Notes: a model not told the origin generated them from the letters alone. DNA of 64,000 nucleotides from Collybiopsis luxurians FD-317 M1 (GCA_000827265.1 KN834751.1:6113-70112); one strand, 5' to 3'. Positions 21,101 through 32,630 are shown, counted from the stretch's first letter. Program-made: numbers and translations.

Positions 21101-22281
21101 CCTTGGAAGTGTTCATGACCGCGCGTGTCTCTGGGCCGGTGTAGATGACAAAGCCTATGACAGAAGCAGAAGATGCGAGAACGGTATTTGCCCATAAAAC
21201 ATTTTCGGCCGTCAGAGGGAAGACCGTTGATTTGTTCGCTCTAGAGGTCATAGGCAAATCCGTCGATGGGTTATGAGATGGATGGTGGGATAGCATGGGT
21301 GTTCTTTGAGACCGTTCTTCATCGTTATCATCATCGTCACCAATAACGTGGGTGTCAGAGTCGGAGGGCAAAAGCGTCGGGCGACGGTTGAGCGTAAAGG
21401 TTCCGATGAATGTGTGGATATCCTTTGTGGGGGCGTCAGCGTAAATCTCGGCTTCGCCACCTGACGCTCCTAGGGACGCGACACCGGTCTCACCCATAGC
21501 CTGAGTTTCTGCTACACTAATTCTCATCTTCCAATCGGTTTCTCCATCGAGTTGGTCTGTCCTCACGAAACACGTTCCTGACGGATCGCTCGTCCAAAGA
21601 AGCACCATATCTGCAGGGACCCTGTCATTCTTTTGTAAACGAACCAAGTGTCCTACGAGAAGAGAGGAGGAAGGAAGAGCCCGAGTGGACAGATGGGAGG
21701 GTAGATGCTCGTGGCTGTCGCTGTCTACGACGAGATACTTTTGACCATTAGCCTCGCGATCACGTAGATTACGCTTGTAATCATCGTAAGCCTCTTTGCC
21801 AATGGTGATTGAAAGAACAAAGGCAAGGGGTGCAATGTATGTCGCGATAAAGCCTATGGTCATTTAGCTTAAACTACAATTCCAGCCACTCGGTTTATAA
21901 TTACTCACCAATCTTTAAACTTGGTATAAATTGACTGAGTGCGACGAGAAGAAAGTAGAGATTGAAGAAAAACTTGAATTGTTCGTAGAACACGACAGGG
22001 AGGAAGGACCATATGCTGTACTTCTGATTTCTGACGATATTTGGGGGAAATTTGGACTGTATCGAAGGAGGAGGATGAAAGGGAACCGTGCGAGAGCCGC
22101 CATTGGATCTTGGTGAAGGTTTAGATGGCTTTGCGCTGTCCGGTGCGACGTCGAAGTCCCCTTCTTCTCGACTGGAATCCAAGAGACCGACGGCTTCCTC
22201 TGGGTCGTCCAAATATCTATCATTTCTCCTGCTTCGTTCCGAGGTAGCTACGGCAGCTGCGCGTGCTACTGCTCTGCTCAT
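18162..22281 (-). CDS. NEO1: P4-type ATPase (lipid flippase), Neo1/ATP9 class
   Basis: Thirteen exons (22281-21909, 21853-20914, 20854-20694, 20643-20372, 20320-20032, 19981-19701, 19645-19504, 19449-19272, 19221-19121, 19060-18653, 18599-18476, 18427-18348, 18295-18162) join to about 1,160 residues. Motifs seen: [10 protein letters not shown], the phosphorylation site DKTGTLT (about 20,710), SSPDEVA, MLTGDK and GDGGNDVSM. Membrane segments occur near residues 110-150, about 380-430 and in the last 300 residues. P4 ATPases flip aminophospholipids to the cytosolic leaflet; Neo1 acts in Golgi/endosomes without a Cdc50 partner. Intron 4 uses a GC-AG pair (donor at 20371). The start chosen is ATG 22281; an upstream in-frame extension exists but would overlap the divergent gene. 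The last exons lie at the edge of the transposon-rich zone. Confidence 0.93.
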
Positions 22282-22393
22282 CCTATTTGAAGGTTGAGTA
22301 GTCTGTTGGTTGCGAAACGAGCGCAGAGGAATGTCGGGCATAAAATGTGGGAGAGAAACAAGTCCGCAACGCCAACGTGACTGCGAGCATCCA

Positions 22394-23410
22394 ATGTTCT
22401 TGTTTGTCGTGCTCGCCACTCTTCTGGTCCCAGTCCTGAGCTCTGTCCGCCCGCTTGTTCTCTGGCATGGCCTCGGTGACTCTTACTCTTCACCTGGGAT
22501 GATCCAGTTTGCGGCCAAAATTCAAGATGTTCACCCCGGTATCTTTGTTCATTCAGTATACATTGACCCAGACAATTCCAAAGATCGCCAAGCCGGCTTT
22601 GTAGGTGAACATTTTCCTCAATAGCCCTTGTCCTCACTTCGATATCTAGTACGGGAGTGTGAACGCTCAGATACAACTCGTTTCAAATCAGCTGGCCGCA
22701 ATTCCAGAGCTTAAACACGGCTTCGATGCCATTGGGTTTTCTCAAGGTAACCTGGGTTTTGCATTCGTACTCCCTGAAATCAATTCACAGACACAGGTGG
22801 CCAGTTTCTTCGTGCTTATATCGAGCAGTTCAACTCGCCCCCAGTCCATAATCTCCTGACATTTGGCTCTCAGCACATGGGTATCTCAGATATTCCTCCA
22901 TGTCGTCCCTATGACCTTTTATGCCTGGCTGCCCGACGCGCAGTCAAACAGGCCGTATACAGTCCCTGGGCCCAATCTAATCTAGTTCAGGCCCAATATT
23001 TTCGCGACCCAGCCAGCCTTGATACCTATCTTGTCGCCAACCCTTTCCTCCCATCGATCAACAATGAAGATCCTTTGAATCGCAATCATACCTTTGCTAA
23101 GAATCTTGCTTCGTTAAATGCGTTCATCCTCATCCTGTTCACCCAGGACAAAACCGTCGTCCCAAAGGAAAGCTCGTGGTTTGGTAGCGAAGTAGCCAAT
23201 GATGATATTCAGTCCGCGCAGCACGTCCTATCGCGTCCTATCCTCCCTATGCATCTTCAGCCTCTCTACATCGAGGATTGGATCGGACTTCGTACTCTGG
23301 ACGAGCGGGGCAGTGTAATCTTTGAGACCTGCGAGGGAGAACACATGCAGATCAGCGAGTGCTGGGAAGTACTCGTCAAACAGTGGACTGGAGAACGAGT
23401 AGTAGATTGA
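22394..23410 (+). CDS. PPT1: Palmitoyl-protein thioesterase
   Basis: Exons 22394-22600, 22650-22746 and 22797-23410 give 305 residues. It begins with a hydrophobic signal peptide (MFLFVVLATLLVPVLSS), followed by PLVLWHGLGDSYSSPG, the nucleophile elbow GFSQGG (Ser at the exon 2/3 junction), the Asp region FTQDKTVVPKESSWFG and the catalytic-His region EGEHMQI. This is the alpha/beta-hydrolase thioesterase that removes fatty acyl groups from cysteines in the vacuole/lysosome. The length matches the human and fission-yeast enzymes. It is divergent from NEO1 (112 bp between start codons) and ends 36 bp from the TRS33 stop on the other strand. Confidence 0.93.
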
Positions 23411-23446
23411 ATATATATTGTATGGTGTACTAAGGTATTTATATGT

Positions 23447-24399
23447 CTACGATCCTTTCGGTAACTTGACTTGAAAGGTACCTGCGGGGCTTTAGGCAAA
23501 CATTGGAGATGGAAACAAACCAGACATACATTGAGGCAGGTTTGTCACCTCTGGTGATACCGTTGCATTATACCCCAAGCGTGCAAGGGCGCCTTTAATG
23601 ATACCTGCGGGCATGGATACATACTTGATGGCAATTACCCTGGGGGAAAAATTCCTGGACATGGAGACTCACGACTTTGGCCTTTTTTAAAGCATCAGGA
23701 CGACCTTGCCACGACGAGAGACGAGATATTGTTTTGAAAGAGTTATCTTGAAGTACATAGACACCCTAAATGTATCATTCAACAAAGACTGCAGAATAAG
23801 AGTCATTGAAGATGATGCCTACCCGATGGTTTGTTCTAAGGTTATCGACCTGCTTATCCCAACAGGCAGCCCAGATGTCTTTACAGATGAATTTGATCGC
23901 GTCCAGTGTTTCTGTGAACAGTGCGCGGTCGCGACATAGTCTGCAAGAAAAGTCCGTCGATCCTCTGATAATTTAATCGCCCAACAAATTATCCCAACCT
24001 TTCCGAAAAATTACTTCCTACGTGCATACCAATAGCTTCTAACCGCGACCTTAAAGCTTCCTCTTCCTCATCAACCGGCCCCGACGCAGCTGCTTTTCCA
24101 GCCTTTGTAGAAGCCAGACTACCCGTAGAGTCCCTTGCCGAAGTTGTCGTGTCTTTCACTGGGGGCACCGGAATCGGTATCAGGCCAGCTTCAACCATCT
24201 CTTTTTCTCGTGCTCGCTCCCTATTCAAAGCAACTTTGGACGATTCTCGAAGAGTATTGACGACCTCGATCAGCAAGTAATCCATCATGGCACCGTCGAC
24301 ATGGCGTATTGGGGGATCTGCTAAAGCAGCCAGCGAGGAAAGATGAGAAGGTACAGAGGCAGAGGAAGACGGGATTTGCAATGAATTCCGAGCAGACAT
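23447..24399 (-). CDS. TRS33: TRAPP complex subunit Trs33/TRAPPC6
   Basis: Five exons (24399-23999, 23940-23823, 23765-23673, 23623-23530, 23481-23447) give 246 residues. After a serine-rich start, VDGAMMDYLLIEVVN opens the domain; then LEAIGMHVGSNFSERL, ETLDAIKFICKDIWAACW, NLRTNHRGVYVLQDNSF, YVSMPAGIIKGALARLGYN and LPQCTFQVKLPKG follow the Trs33/Bet3 fold closely. The region about 45-105 adds a low-complexity insert compared with the shorter animal protein. TRAPP is the Golgi Rab exchange factor; Trs33 pairs with Bet3 in its core. The exon 3/4 junction required skipping an earlier AG; the chosen acceptor (AAG before TATGTA) keeps the conserved KVYVSMPAG. Confidence 0.88.
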
Positions 24400-24591
24400 G
24401 ATGGTCAAAGGGTGAGTATTCGCGTCGCGAGTCCGAGTCACGTACTGGGTTGCGCCATCGAGCGCCAGGGGGAAATGTATTTTAGGAAAGTAGATACTTA
24501 GATATAGTTACAGTATGCGCCTCCACTAGTTACAAATTGAAAACTCATTGCCACAAAACAAGGGAGAAAAAAGGGCGCCTTCAGAAACCTG

Positions 24592-26262
24592 TTAATTGTC
24601 CCACAACCACGCCTTTTCCTCAGACTCGAGCTTCCGCAACAACTCCCACACAATGGGATGGTATCCAAAAATTAAATTGGAATGAGTAATTTGGGTGTCG
24701 CTTTGTCGCTTCCCCGATATCCACGAGTCTTGAGAGTAAACAGAGGAAAGTGATGTCAGCGAAACGGACGTTCCGGGTGCTTTCGTTTCAGACGGAACGT
24801 CTGCGCAAGTTTTGCTTATATCATGTAGCGTAGGCTCGGAAAGAGAGGTAGGTAGACTCATCGAGAAGGAGTGAGAATGGTCATCCACATCTTTTTCCCT
24901 GTCCTGATATACCTGCATGATGGATTCCAGCGAGTCACTCGAAGAAAAGGAAGTCGGTGCACCCTCGCTCTGCGCAATGACTTCAGTCAAAGTGTGTTTC
25001 AGCAAAGGAGCTACCCTCTTCGGCGTTCGGCAGTTAACGGGGCTTTTCTCGACATAGAGGCTACGTGTGTATATGGCATGTCTTTTAGATGGGGTCTCGG
25101 ACCTGATGATGCCCCGAAGCCTGAGAGGTAAGGCCGGAGTGGGTGTAGCATTGGTCTCCCTTGTCTTGACCACGTCGACAGCTGCATCCCTAGGAGATCC
25201 ATTGGAAAAAACGGTGCGTACATCCTGTCGAGGTGTCTCTGCGTTGAGATTGAGTATATCTACTGAGTGTGCGATTCCATGCCTAGATTTCAGCAGGGCT
25301 GGGTCACAAGTGCGAGATTGGTAAGGCGACTTTGACTTGAAGGAAGAAGGAATGCGAGACACGAATCTGCTAGAGATTTTGCTGGACTTGCTCGACAACG
25401 GTATATCTTTAATAGTATTCGTAGTAGAGGTAGTAATAGCGTCCGCCCTGACTGCATCTTTTGAAACCAAGGTGAGGGTTTTGGTACCAGTCGCTGTCGG
25501 CAGGATACGCTGGTTAGACAGCGTAGGAGTTGATGGAGTAGAGACGGAAGAAAATTTTGAATGATGATGTTCTGGGAATTCGCCAATCTTGGATTGGTCA
25601 GAGCGCGCGCGCGCACGTGCAGAGGACATTGGAAGTTTGGACATAAATGTGAGATTGCTTGAACGGGAGTGTCGACGGTGTTTAGACATTGCGGGCCTCG
25701 CGTCTGCTGGACTATTGAGAAAATCAAATGCAGGAGGCGTATATGAACCAGTCATCCCGGGTTTCTTGATCACCGAAGAGCGAAACCGGGGGCTGTCTTC
25801 ACTTCCGGAAGGAAGCTGAGGGCCCCGCTTGATAATATTTAATGGTCTAACGGGAGAAATCGGGGCAAGATCAACTTGAGGCTTCGACTGGGAGAGCGTC
25901 AGCCGACCGACATGCAAAAAAGGGGTAAGGTATACCTTATTTGACTTGACGGAAAACTCGTTCTCGCTTTCGGACTCAAAATATGCGAATTTACCGCTGA
26001 CTACGAGACTCGTGTTGGTAATGTCTCTCAAACCTTTTCTGACATTTGATAAAGGCGTCCCCTTCTTGAACGGTTGAATAGCAGGTGACGTTTCCTTTAC
26101 TTCTTTCAGAGGCAAGACTTGAAAGCGATGAGGATTTCCGTCACGAACAGCTACTCGAGTCTTCATATGCGGGGTTGAATGGTCTTGGATATCAATTGAC
26201 GAAAACAAAGCCACAACCTCTGGGCGATTGGGAGTCTGAGGAGCAGTTAATGGGTTCTGCAT
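24592..26262 (-). CDS. Unrecognised serine/threonine-rich protein
   Basis: ATG 26262 starts an open frame of 556 codons. A 48 bp GT-AG segment (25935-25888) looks like an intron but is in frame, so the protein is 540 or 556 residues. It has many Ser/Thr-Pro sites (TPNRPEV, RTPKRVAP, STPSTPTLS), basic patches (KHRRHSRSS) and KKGTPLSNVRKGLRDIT near the start, and ends with FGYHPIVWELLRKLESEEKAWLWDN. No signal peptide, membrane helix or catalytic motif is visible. The composition suggests a regulated, largely disordered nuclear or cytoskeletal protein, but I cannot name a family. It is divergent from MED10, 93 bp between starts. Confidence 0.75.
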   Translation of the reverse strand: MQNPLTAPQTPNRPEVVALFSSIDIQDHSTPHMKTRVAVRDGNPHRFQVLPLKEVKETSPAIQPFKKGTPLSNVRKGLRDITNTSLVVSGKFAYFESESENEFSVKSNKVYLTPFLHVGRLTLSQSKPQVDLAPISPVRPLNIIKRGPQLPSGSEDSPRFRSSVIKKPGMTGSYTPPAFDFLNSPADARPAMSKHRRHSRSSNLTFMSKLPMSSARARARSDQSKIGEFPEHHHSKFSSVSTPSTPTLSNQRILPTATGTKTLTLVSKDAVRADAITTSTTNTIKDIPLSSKSSKISSRFVSRIPSSFKSKSPYQSRTCDPALLKSRHGIAHSVDILNLNAETPRQDVRTVFSNGSPRDAAVDVVKTRETNATPTPALPLRLRGIIRSETPSKRHAIYTRSLYVEKSPVNCRTPKRVAPLLKHTLTEVIAQSEGAPTSFSSSDSLESIMQVYQDREKDVDDHSHSFSMSLPTSLSEPTLHDISKTCADVPSETKAPGTSVSLTSLSSVYSQDSWISGKRQSDTQITHSNLIFGYHPIVWELLRKLESEEKAWLWDN

Positions 26263-26355
26263 GACGGCAGGAAAAAAGGACTGGATGGTGGGCGAGATGG
26301 TGGTAAAGAATAGAAGGGCGGCGCGAGCGTCTAATTCCTTTCTTGTCTTACTGCC

Positions 26356-26968
26356 ATGATGTCCCCTCAGACACCAGGTCCTGCGCCTGATTCTCCACGT
26401 TCTTCTCAATCGCCGGTACCAGAAGGTCACCAGGGAAATCTTGAGCTTGAACTGATGGGACTGGCAAATGCCTTGTACAATTTGGGAACCACAGTCATCA
26501 ATGACTCTACGAAGGAACGCGACAAGCCAGGTGGTGGAAAACAGGTCGGATTACGGGTGTATGTCCTCTGTGTTTACCTACGATGGAGCGAGTCTCAAGG
26601 ACTGAGAATAGAAACCAAGTGGTACAACATCTAAGTACCATTGACAATATGGCTCCCGGTACACCAACTATGATACCGATGCAAATTTTGACGGATATTG
26701 ACAATGCTCGAAACCCAATGCAGCTCACAAGGGAAAGATTGGAACGAACGGCTACTGAAAACCAATTTATGAATGGCAAGATCGCTGCTCTTGCAGTAAG
26801 TTTCTAGCATGTCTCGTTGCACAGCAGTTTAATAGCTGTTTGCAGTCGTATCGTGAATATTTGAACGAAGCTCTATGTCAAAACTTTCCTGAGCTTGAAG
26901 AGCATTTGCGCCCTTCTTCTAATGATTTAGTAAATAGTTCAGAGTCGATTACTGATAGAGTCGATTAA
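26356..26968 (+). CDS. MED10: Mediator complex subunit 10
   Basis: Exons 26356-26558, 26612-26795 and 26846-26968 give 169 residues. The core reads LELELMGLANALYNLG, VNQVVQHLSTIDNM, IPMQILTDIDNARNP, RERLERTATENQFMNGKI and SYREYLNEALCQNFPEL, which matches the Med10/Nut2 pattern (helices, then the RNP-hydrophobic-TRE signature). Med10 sits in the Mediator middle module and links activators to RNA polymerase II. Two adjacent ATG codons (26356, 26359) could serve as start. A proline/serine-rich tail of about 25 residues precedes the domain. Confidence 0.88.
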
Positions 26969-27078
26969 AGCTTGTACATTTTGGCAACCCAGCGCTTTTG
27001 ATTAGTAAGCAACTCCCGAATTCAAGTTTTCGTTTCTCGTCCGCATTGGCGAGCTCAGCACAAGCCTTCAACAGACAA

Positions 27079-27250
27079 GTAAGCGTTGATTTCTCAGCAG
27101 ATTGTGTGGTTTAGGACTTGAATTCGCATTCTCGCCGGATAGAATGGTCTTTTTTCCCGAGATAGTGGCTGGATTCGTTTCAACTGTGTTGGATGAGCTT
27201 GTGTGTCCTGGGCGGTAAAAGCTGACTTTTTCTCTTTTGTTTCTTACAGT
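27079..27250 (+). other. 5'-UTR intron of RPS18
   Basis: A 172 bp stretch from GTAAGC (27079) to TTTCTTACAG (27250) ends one base before the RPS18 start codon. Its strong splice signals, and the presence of leader introns in ribosomal protein genes, support it. It is three times longer than the other introns here. Confidence 0.6.
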
Positions 27251-27251
27251 C

Positions 27252-27881
27252 ATGTCTCTCGTCGTTCCGGAAGCCCACCAACAGTTCCAGGCAAGCATCA
27301 TCCCCAAATTTCGTTCTTGGTCCCATACTTAATTCTGGCCATAGCACATTCTGCGTCTACTTAACACCAACGTGGATGGAAAACGCAAAATCATGTACGC
27401 CTTGACAGAGATCAAGGGTGTTGGTCGTCGTTACTCCAACATTGTATGCAAAAAGGCCGATGTTGACCTCAATAAGCGGTTCGCACGCTTACTCGTCCAA
27501 CTTTTTCTTTCGATTTACTCTACTATTCCAGTGCCGGTGAACTCAACTCGGATGAGCTCGAACGAATTGTCACCATCATGCAAAACCCCACCCAATTCAA
27601 GATCCCTACATGGTTCTTGAGCAGGCAAAAGGATATTGTTGACGGCAAGGACTACCAGATCCTTTCCAACAACGTCGACTCCAAACTCCGTGATGACCTC
27701 GAGCGATTAAAGAAAATCAGGGCACACCGTGGTCTCCGACACTACTGGGGCCTCCGTGTCAGAGGTCAGCACACCAAGACGACTGGTACGTGTCCCTAGG
27801 CCTGTTCATGTGAATTTCGCTGATTATTACTTCCTAGGTCGTCGTGGAAAGACTGTCGGTGTGTCGAAGAAGCGTGGTTAA
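27252..27881 (+). CDS. RPS18: 40S ribosomal protein S18 (uS13)
   Basis: Exons 27252-27290, 27345-27478, 27532-27785 and 27838-27881 give 156 residues, the usual length. The sequence is highly conserved: [74 protein letters not shown] and GVSKKRG at the end. S18 sits in the 40S head and contacts the P-site tRNA region. Intron 1 begins with GC (27291), a GC-AG intron, following a CAG exon end. A leader intron precedes it. Confidence 0.97.
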
Positions 27882-28154
27882 ACGTCTTGCTCGTCATATA
27901 TCACTAATTACTATGTATTCCATCTCCCTATGACAATCGCGCTTATGGAATGCTCATGCCATGCCCACAAAAGATCTCTTTGAGTTTATCATAAGCGACC
28001 GCCCGGACAGAGGGCACTTTCATCGCCTACGGAGCATGTATATTGATCAGATTATAATTACAAATTATCTAAATTCCTTTTACATCCATTCTGAATACTT
28101 TGTACTTGTCTAGAAGAAGTTTGAACGAGCATAAAAGCTATAAAAGGTGAACTT

Positions 28155-31023
28155 TTAATTCACATCACTGTCGCTTGCATTACTATCGCTTTCGTCTTGA
28201 CCCCATACAGCGAAGGCACGATGACCAACACTGTCGCCCGACACCGTACGTGCGTGAGCACGTCCTCTGCTTCGATTCCGAGGATACACCAAGTTGGTAG
28301 CGGTAGGTGTTTTTAAATCTTCCCTATCTCTGGGTATCCGGCTCTTACCGCTAACCTTCCGATGTACATAGAGCTCATCCCGTGCACCGTTCCGTCCATT
28401 TGAGTCATCCGACGAATCTGGTGCAAATTCCACATGGCGAGGGGACATGATGGGAGGGTGAGGTGGAGGCCCAGCAAACCGATTCGGGGAATCAATTCCC
28501 GACCGCAAACCAGAAGGAGAGGAAGAACGCGATCTCGATGAGCGTCTACGTGACTTCAGTCCCGCCAGCGAGAGAGCTTTGTGCAGCTGCTCATCGGCAA
28601 CTAGTTCAGCAGCTTTCTCGTGTCCGATAGCTGCTTCTTGGCTGGACTGTGCATTAATAACTTGACCAGCAACAGCCGATGTAGCAGCTGCAGCTTCTGG
28701 TGACGAATCATCAATGTCAAACTTGTCCTCCTCCTCGTCTGTCACCTCGTCCTCTTCGTCATCTTCAAGGTGTTCCGATTCTCTAGCCTGTTCGGGTTTC
28801 GGCGTTCCCTCCCGTGCCGCTTTTTGAACCTTTTTCTTCTTGACTTTTTCGGGACCCTCCTCTACGACGACAAAGGATTTTTGCCTCTCGCGTTCGTTCC
28901 ATTTGAGGGTCCGCGAGATAGCGTGAAACCAGTCGGTAGACTGTTTGTCAGCACAGACGGTCGGGAATGGATACTTTGAGGCAGTAACTTTGATGTGATC
29001 ACCCTCTGTAGTGAGAGCAACAGATCAACACCAATCACAATTCAAACCAGACCAAAACACGAACGTTTTAATTCAACTCGACCTCTGCCATCGAACGAGG
29101 CCCAGGCGGTGCTTCTTGAATTGTAAGGAACACAGATACGAAGTTCCATGCTGTCAGGTAAGAGCATAGGTCGGAAAGAAAGGGTGTGAGGACAGATTGG
29201 AGTGATTAACAGCGCAGGGATTTCGGGATGGACAAGGGAGCCTCCTGCAGAGAGCTTCACAGAAAGATCAGACCAATGGGTACCATCCGACGCACAGTAC
29301 TCACAGAGTAGGCTGTGGATCCGGTGGGGGTGGATACCGTTAACCCGTCGGCCTGGACGGTAGTCATATGGTGCTCGTCGCCTGAGGAACCATTAGAGCA
29401 GTGGCTAACAAAAACGGAAAGCGCGTACCGAAAAGTTCTAGCAAACTGACATATGGAGAGGGTCCTCTGTCAACGACGAGATCGTTCAATACCTCAAAAG
29501 TTTCAACCGGTCTAGTGGTGAAACACATAATCTCCTTGTCTTTTCCGATTTTTCCATTTTCAGGAGCGGTGAAACCCCCAGACCAACCGCCTTCGAGAGC
29601 TTCCCAACCATCTTGTTCAATGTTGCGCATCAGAATTTCTCCGGTCTCCCCTTTTTTGACAGCCTTCCTTCCTTGTACTTCATTCGTTACTGCGCGATAG
29701 ACAGTACATGTAAACCTCATTCGCAAATTGACGCGAATACCAGAATCTATAGCAGAATCCATGACAGCCTGATGGTCGGCAAAGTCGAAATTGGTGAGAA
29801 ACCCGAGTGAACCGAGTGCAAAAGGAAGGACCGGAGGAACGATCCGTTGGAAAAGCCAGGACGTAAACAGTACAGTTCCGTCTCCTCCAAGCTACAACAT
29901 GCGAAAACACTGAGTCAGAGAAAAGAAAATTCAGTAGAGACGGTACAAACAGTGATAACAAAGTCGAAAAGATGGGGACTTTGACTGCACATTGCGCTAG
30001 TCCAGTATCGCAACTGGCCTTCTTCCTTTACATTAAATTCTTCTTTCGATACAGAGGCTGACGACATTGATGATAACGAGTTACTGCTGGACGTCCGGCG
30101 TCGAGGGAAAGGCACGAATAATTCCGGGTGGTCGCGCTCAATGCCTGCTGCATCGAATCGACGCGAATGTCTGAGTTGATTGTCGACATACCTATTATTG
30201 TCTTGAGTGAGATTTCAGAGAATTTGTAAAAGGAAACACGCACACAACAAGACCGCGTTGCTGCCCAGGGCGATGCTTGAGCATCAGATAAAGCGCGAGT
30301 TGACGAGTGAGTTTGATCAGTCTATTATCTCGGGCCTTTGTGATAATAAGAATATTTTGAATGTTGGACCGTATACGTGCTCGACCTAAAGACAATCTCA
30401 GCGTGGATGTTGAGAGAAGATACGCTTTTATCCAACGAACCCAGCTGTTTGCTCATCTCTCTTACACCGACGGCGGTTTCTGCGAGCTGCTTGGTAAGAT
30501 TACTGCCATAATCATCCTCATCGTCGAGACTGAGCGACCCAGTCAACGATAAGGCAGAAGCCGAGGTCGGAGAGTTATCTTTGAGTGATTTGGCGTCAAT
30601 GTCATTCTGCTTGTTTCGGAGCCAGTCGCTGAGAGAGGCGCCCTTGTCAAGCTGGGAATGGACAAAACAGGGCGAATCAAGAGGCCGATGAGAACGATCA
30701 AGATGACCATTCGCGGAAGGCATCGTAGAGGACGAAGATGACGGCAAGCTGGATCCTGGAGCTATGCTGGAAGTGGGAGTAACAGTTTGGTTGCGAGACA
30801 TTGGAGACAGATGCGGATGACCATTTTCAGGTTTTCTGGGCACTGACGGAGACGTTTCAACTATGATGTCCGCATTCCAGCCTTGATGCTCGAGTTGTAG
30901 CGACGACGGCCTGCTACCTTTCCTCGACAGCGACGGACGAATGGCCGAATCCTGAGAAAAGGCAGCAAAGCCTGGGGTAGTGGGCGGAGTAGAGAATGTT
31001 TCTAGGTCTGGAGAACGCGACAT
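28155..31023 (-). CDS. UTR1: NAD kinase (Utr1-like), with a one-base frame break
   Basis: Seven exons (31023-30441, 30385-30244, 30191-29951, 29891-29429, 29382-29305, 29254-29065, 29005-28155) encode about 848 residues. Key motifs: [13 protein letters not shown], the GGDGT nucleotide loop at the start of exon 4, [36 protein letters not shown] and [11 protein letters not shown]. It phosphorylates NAD to NADP in the cytosol. The N-terminal 190 and C-terminal 230 residues are low-complexity, Ser/acid-rich extensions typical of fungal NAD kinases. Exon 5 as given carries one extra base (in GTTTAACCC at 29339-29347) between QADGL and [10 protein letters not shown], both conserved, so the frame does not close there. 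A sequencing error or a real mutation are both possible. Confidence 0.88.
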
Positions 31024-31229
31024 GGAAGACTGAAATCAAGAATCGAATTACTTGCCAACTTTTTATCCACACCGCCCAAATAAAATTAAAAAAGTTGAAG
31101 GTCGTCTGGGATACCAGGTCAATCAGATTCACTCGTCAAGGCAGCACAGTGAAACTACAATTTAAAGCATACTAAATATATGGACTCGGTATTTTACTAA
31201 TCACCCATCGGTATCACTCCGGTTAACCG

Positions 31230-32579
31230 TCAAAAGAATATAGTATCCCTCAATACAAACCTCTCCAGCTTTCGATAGTCTGACCTATCTTTTGCAATAG
31301 ACCACAACCACATATCCAGTTCAGGTAGTTGAATGTTCTTCAGCCATTCCGGGTTATTCAATTCGTGAGCCTTCTCGATGATCATTTCACAGGCATCTAC
31401 GGCTGCTGCGCGTAAAATATAAGCCTGATCCGTTGAGAGAATTGGACCTTCTGTCGGCGGGGATGCACTGCCATCAGATGGCTCTGCTAGAAGAGATATC
31501 AACTTTTGCTCAGAACCGGCATCCGCAAAGATTGACTGGAGTAGAGGCGATTCGATGATTCCAAGATGTACGAGCAAAGATGGGAGGACATTATCGCTGA
31601 ACACAGGGAGCCGAGATGTATCAGGAATAGGAAACGGAGGCGAGGACATGGATCCAAATCTAATTGAGACTGCATGGGCAAGGAACAAGGCTTTCTTGTA
31701 GAGATATACCGCTAAAACAACTGCGTCAGTTTCAGATGCCACAAGGAGCATCAAGGATGTGATTTACGCCGTTCATCAACAACATAGCTATCTTGAAAGG
31801 CAGGAATAAATCGAATGAGCTGGCAATTAAAGCGTTGAGAATCATCAATCGATAGATATGAAACAAGACTAACCCGGTTGAGAACGACTTGGACGTCGCT
31901 TACTTGAGTCTTGGTCTTTCGGGCCCCTTCCTTGAGTGCTTCAAGAACAAAAGAGCCCAGACTAGGATAGCTGGCCTTTTCAAGAAGCTCCCCAGTTTGA
32001 ACAAGGACACCCGAAATGAGTTTTACGAGCTCATATAACGGTCCTCCCAACTCGCCTATGGTTACGCCAGGAATCTCCTTGTGAGGTTTCTCAATGTACA
32101 CATTTACTCTCATCAGTTCAGCTACTTTGGATTCGCTCATCCTCTGCATTCCATTCGCGGAAAGAAGATCATCCTCAGACCCTCCGGTAGATCCAATGTA
32201 CATTGATAGAACGAGAAGGCGAATGTTATCCCAAGCTCCTCGTTTGGTTTCGGCGTGTAGAGGAACACGATAGCCAGAACCAAAGTTAAGTAATGAGAGA
32301 ATTGAGATCACATTTAGCTCATCAAGGGGTGAAGAAAAGTTGAGAGGCAGAGCAAGGCCATGCTGAGTAGAAACTCGCTGGAACGAAGTAAGAAAGGACG
32401 GAGAACCAAGCAAACGCTCAATGGACTGAGGACGAATCTGAGACTCTGATTGAGAGCTACGTTGATGACAGTGTAAGCTAAGGATATCTCACTACTATTC
32501 CAGCATTTTCTCTGACAGAACGAGAAGAGGTTCGAATATCCGAGAGCAAAGAATCTGGTTCTGGGAAGGGAGGTGCCAT
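31230..32579 (-). CDS. QNG1: Queuosine salvage protein (queuosine-5'-phosphate N-glycosylase, DUF2419)
   Basis: Exons 32579-32493, 32437-31874, 31819-31768 and 31711-31230 give 394 residues. The order of conserved pieces fits the family: SVRENAGIVIRPQSIERLL near the N-terminus, LLNFGSGYRVPLH, a central helix-rich region, FPAFQDS, VYLYKKALFLAHAV, PVFSDNVLPSLLVHLGII, ILRAAAVDACEMII, LDMWLWS and YRKLERFVLRDTIFF at the end. Family members release the base queuine from queuosine nucleotides so it can be inserted into tRNA. Identification rests on these remembered signatures, so moderate confidence. The divergent AIM41 start is only 51 bp away. Confidence 0.68.
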
Positions 32580-32630
32580 GAGTCCGTGACGCGTCGCGAC
32601 CTGGTCACGTTCACAATTTTACCCTGTACA

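Noticed and set aside
23641..23673. Frame break in TRS33 exon 3/4
   Set aside because: It disappears when the acceptor AAG at 23624 is used in place of the CCCCAG upstream; the conserved KVYVSMPAG is then restored.
27079..27250. Box C/D snoRNA in the RPS18 leader intron
   Set aside because: GGATGAG and CTGA words occur but no proper C box with terminal stem could be drawn.
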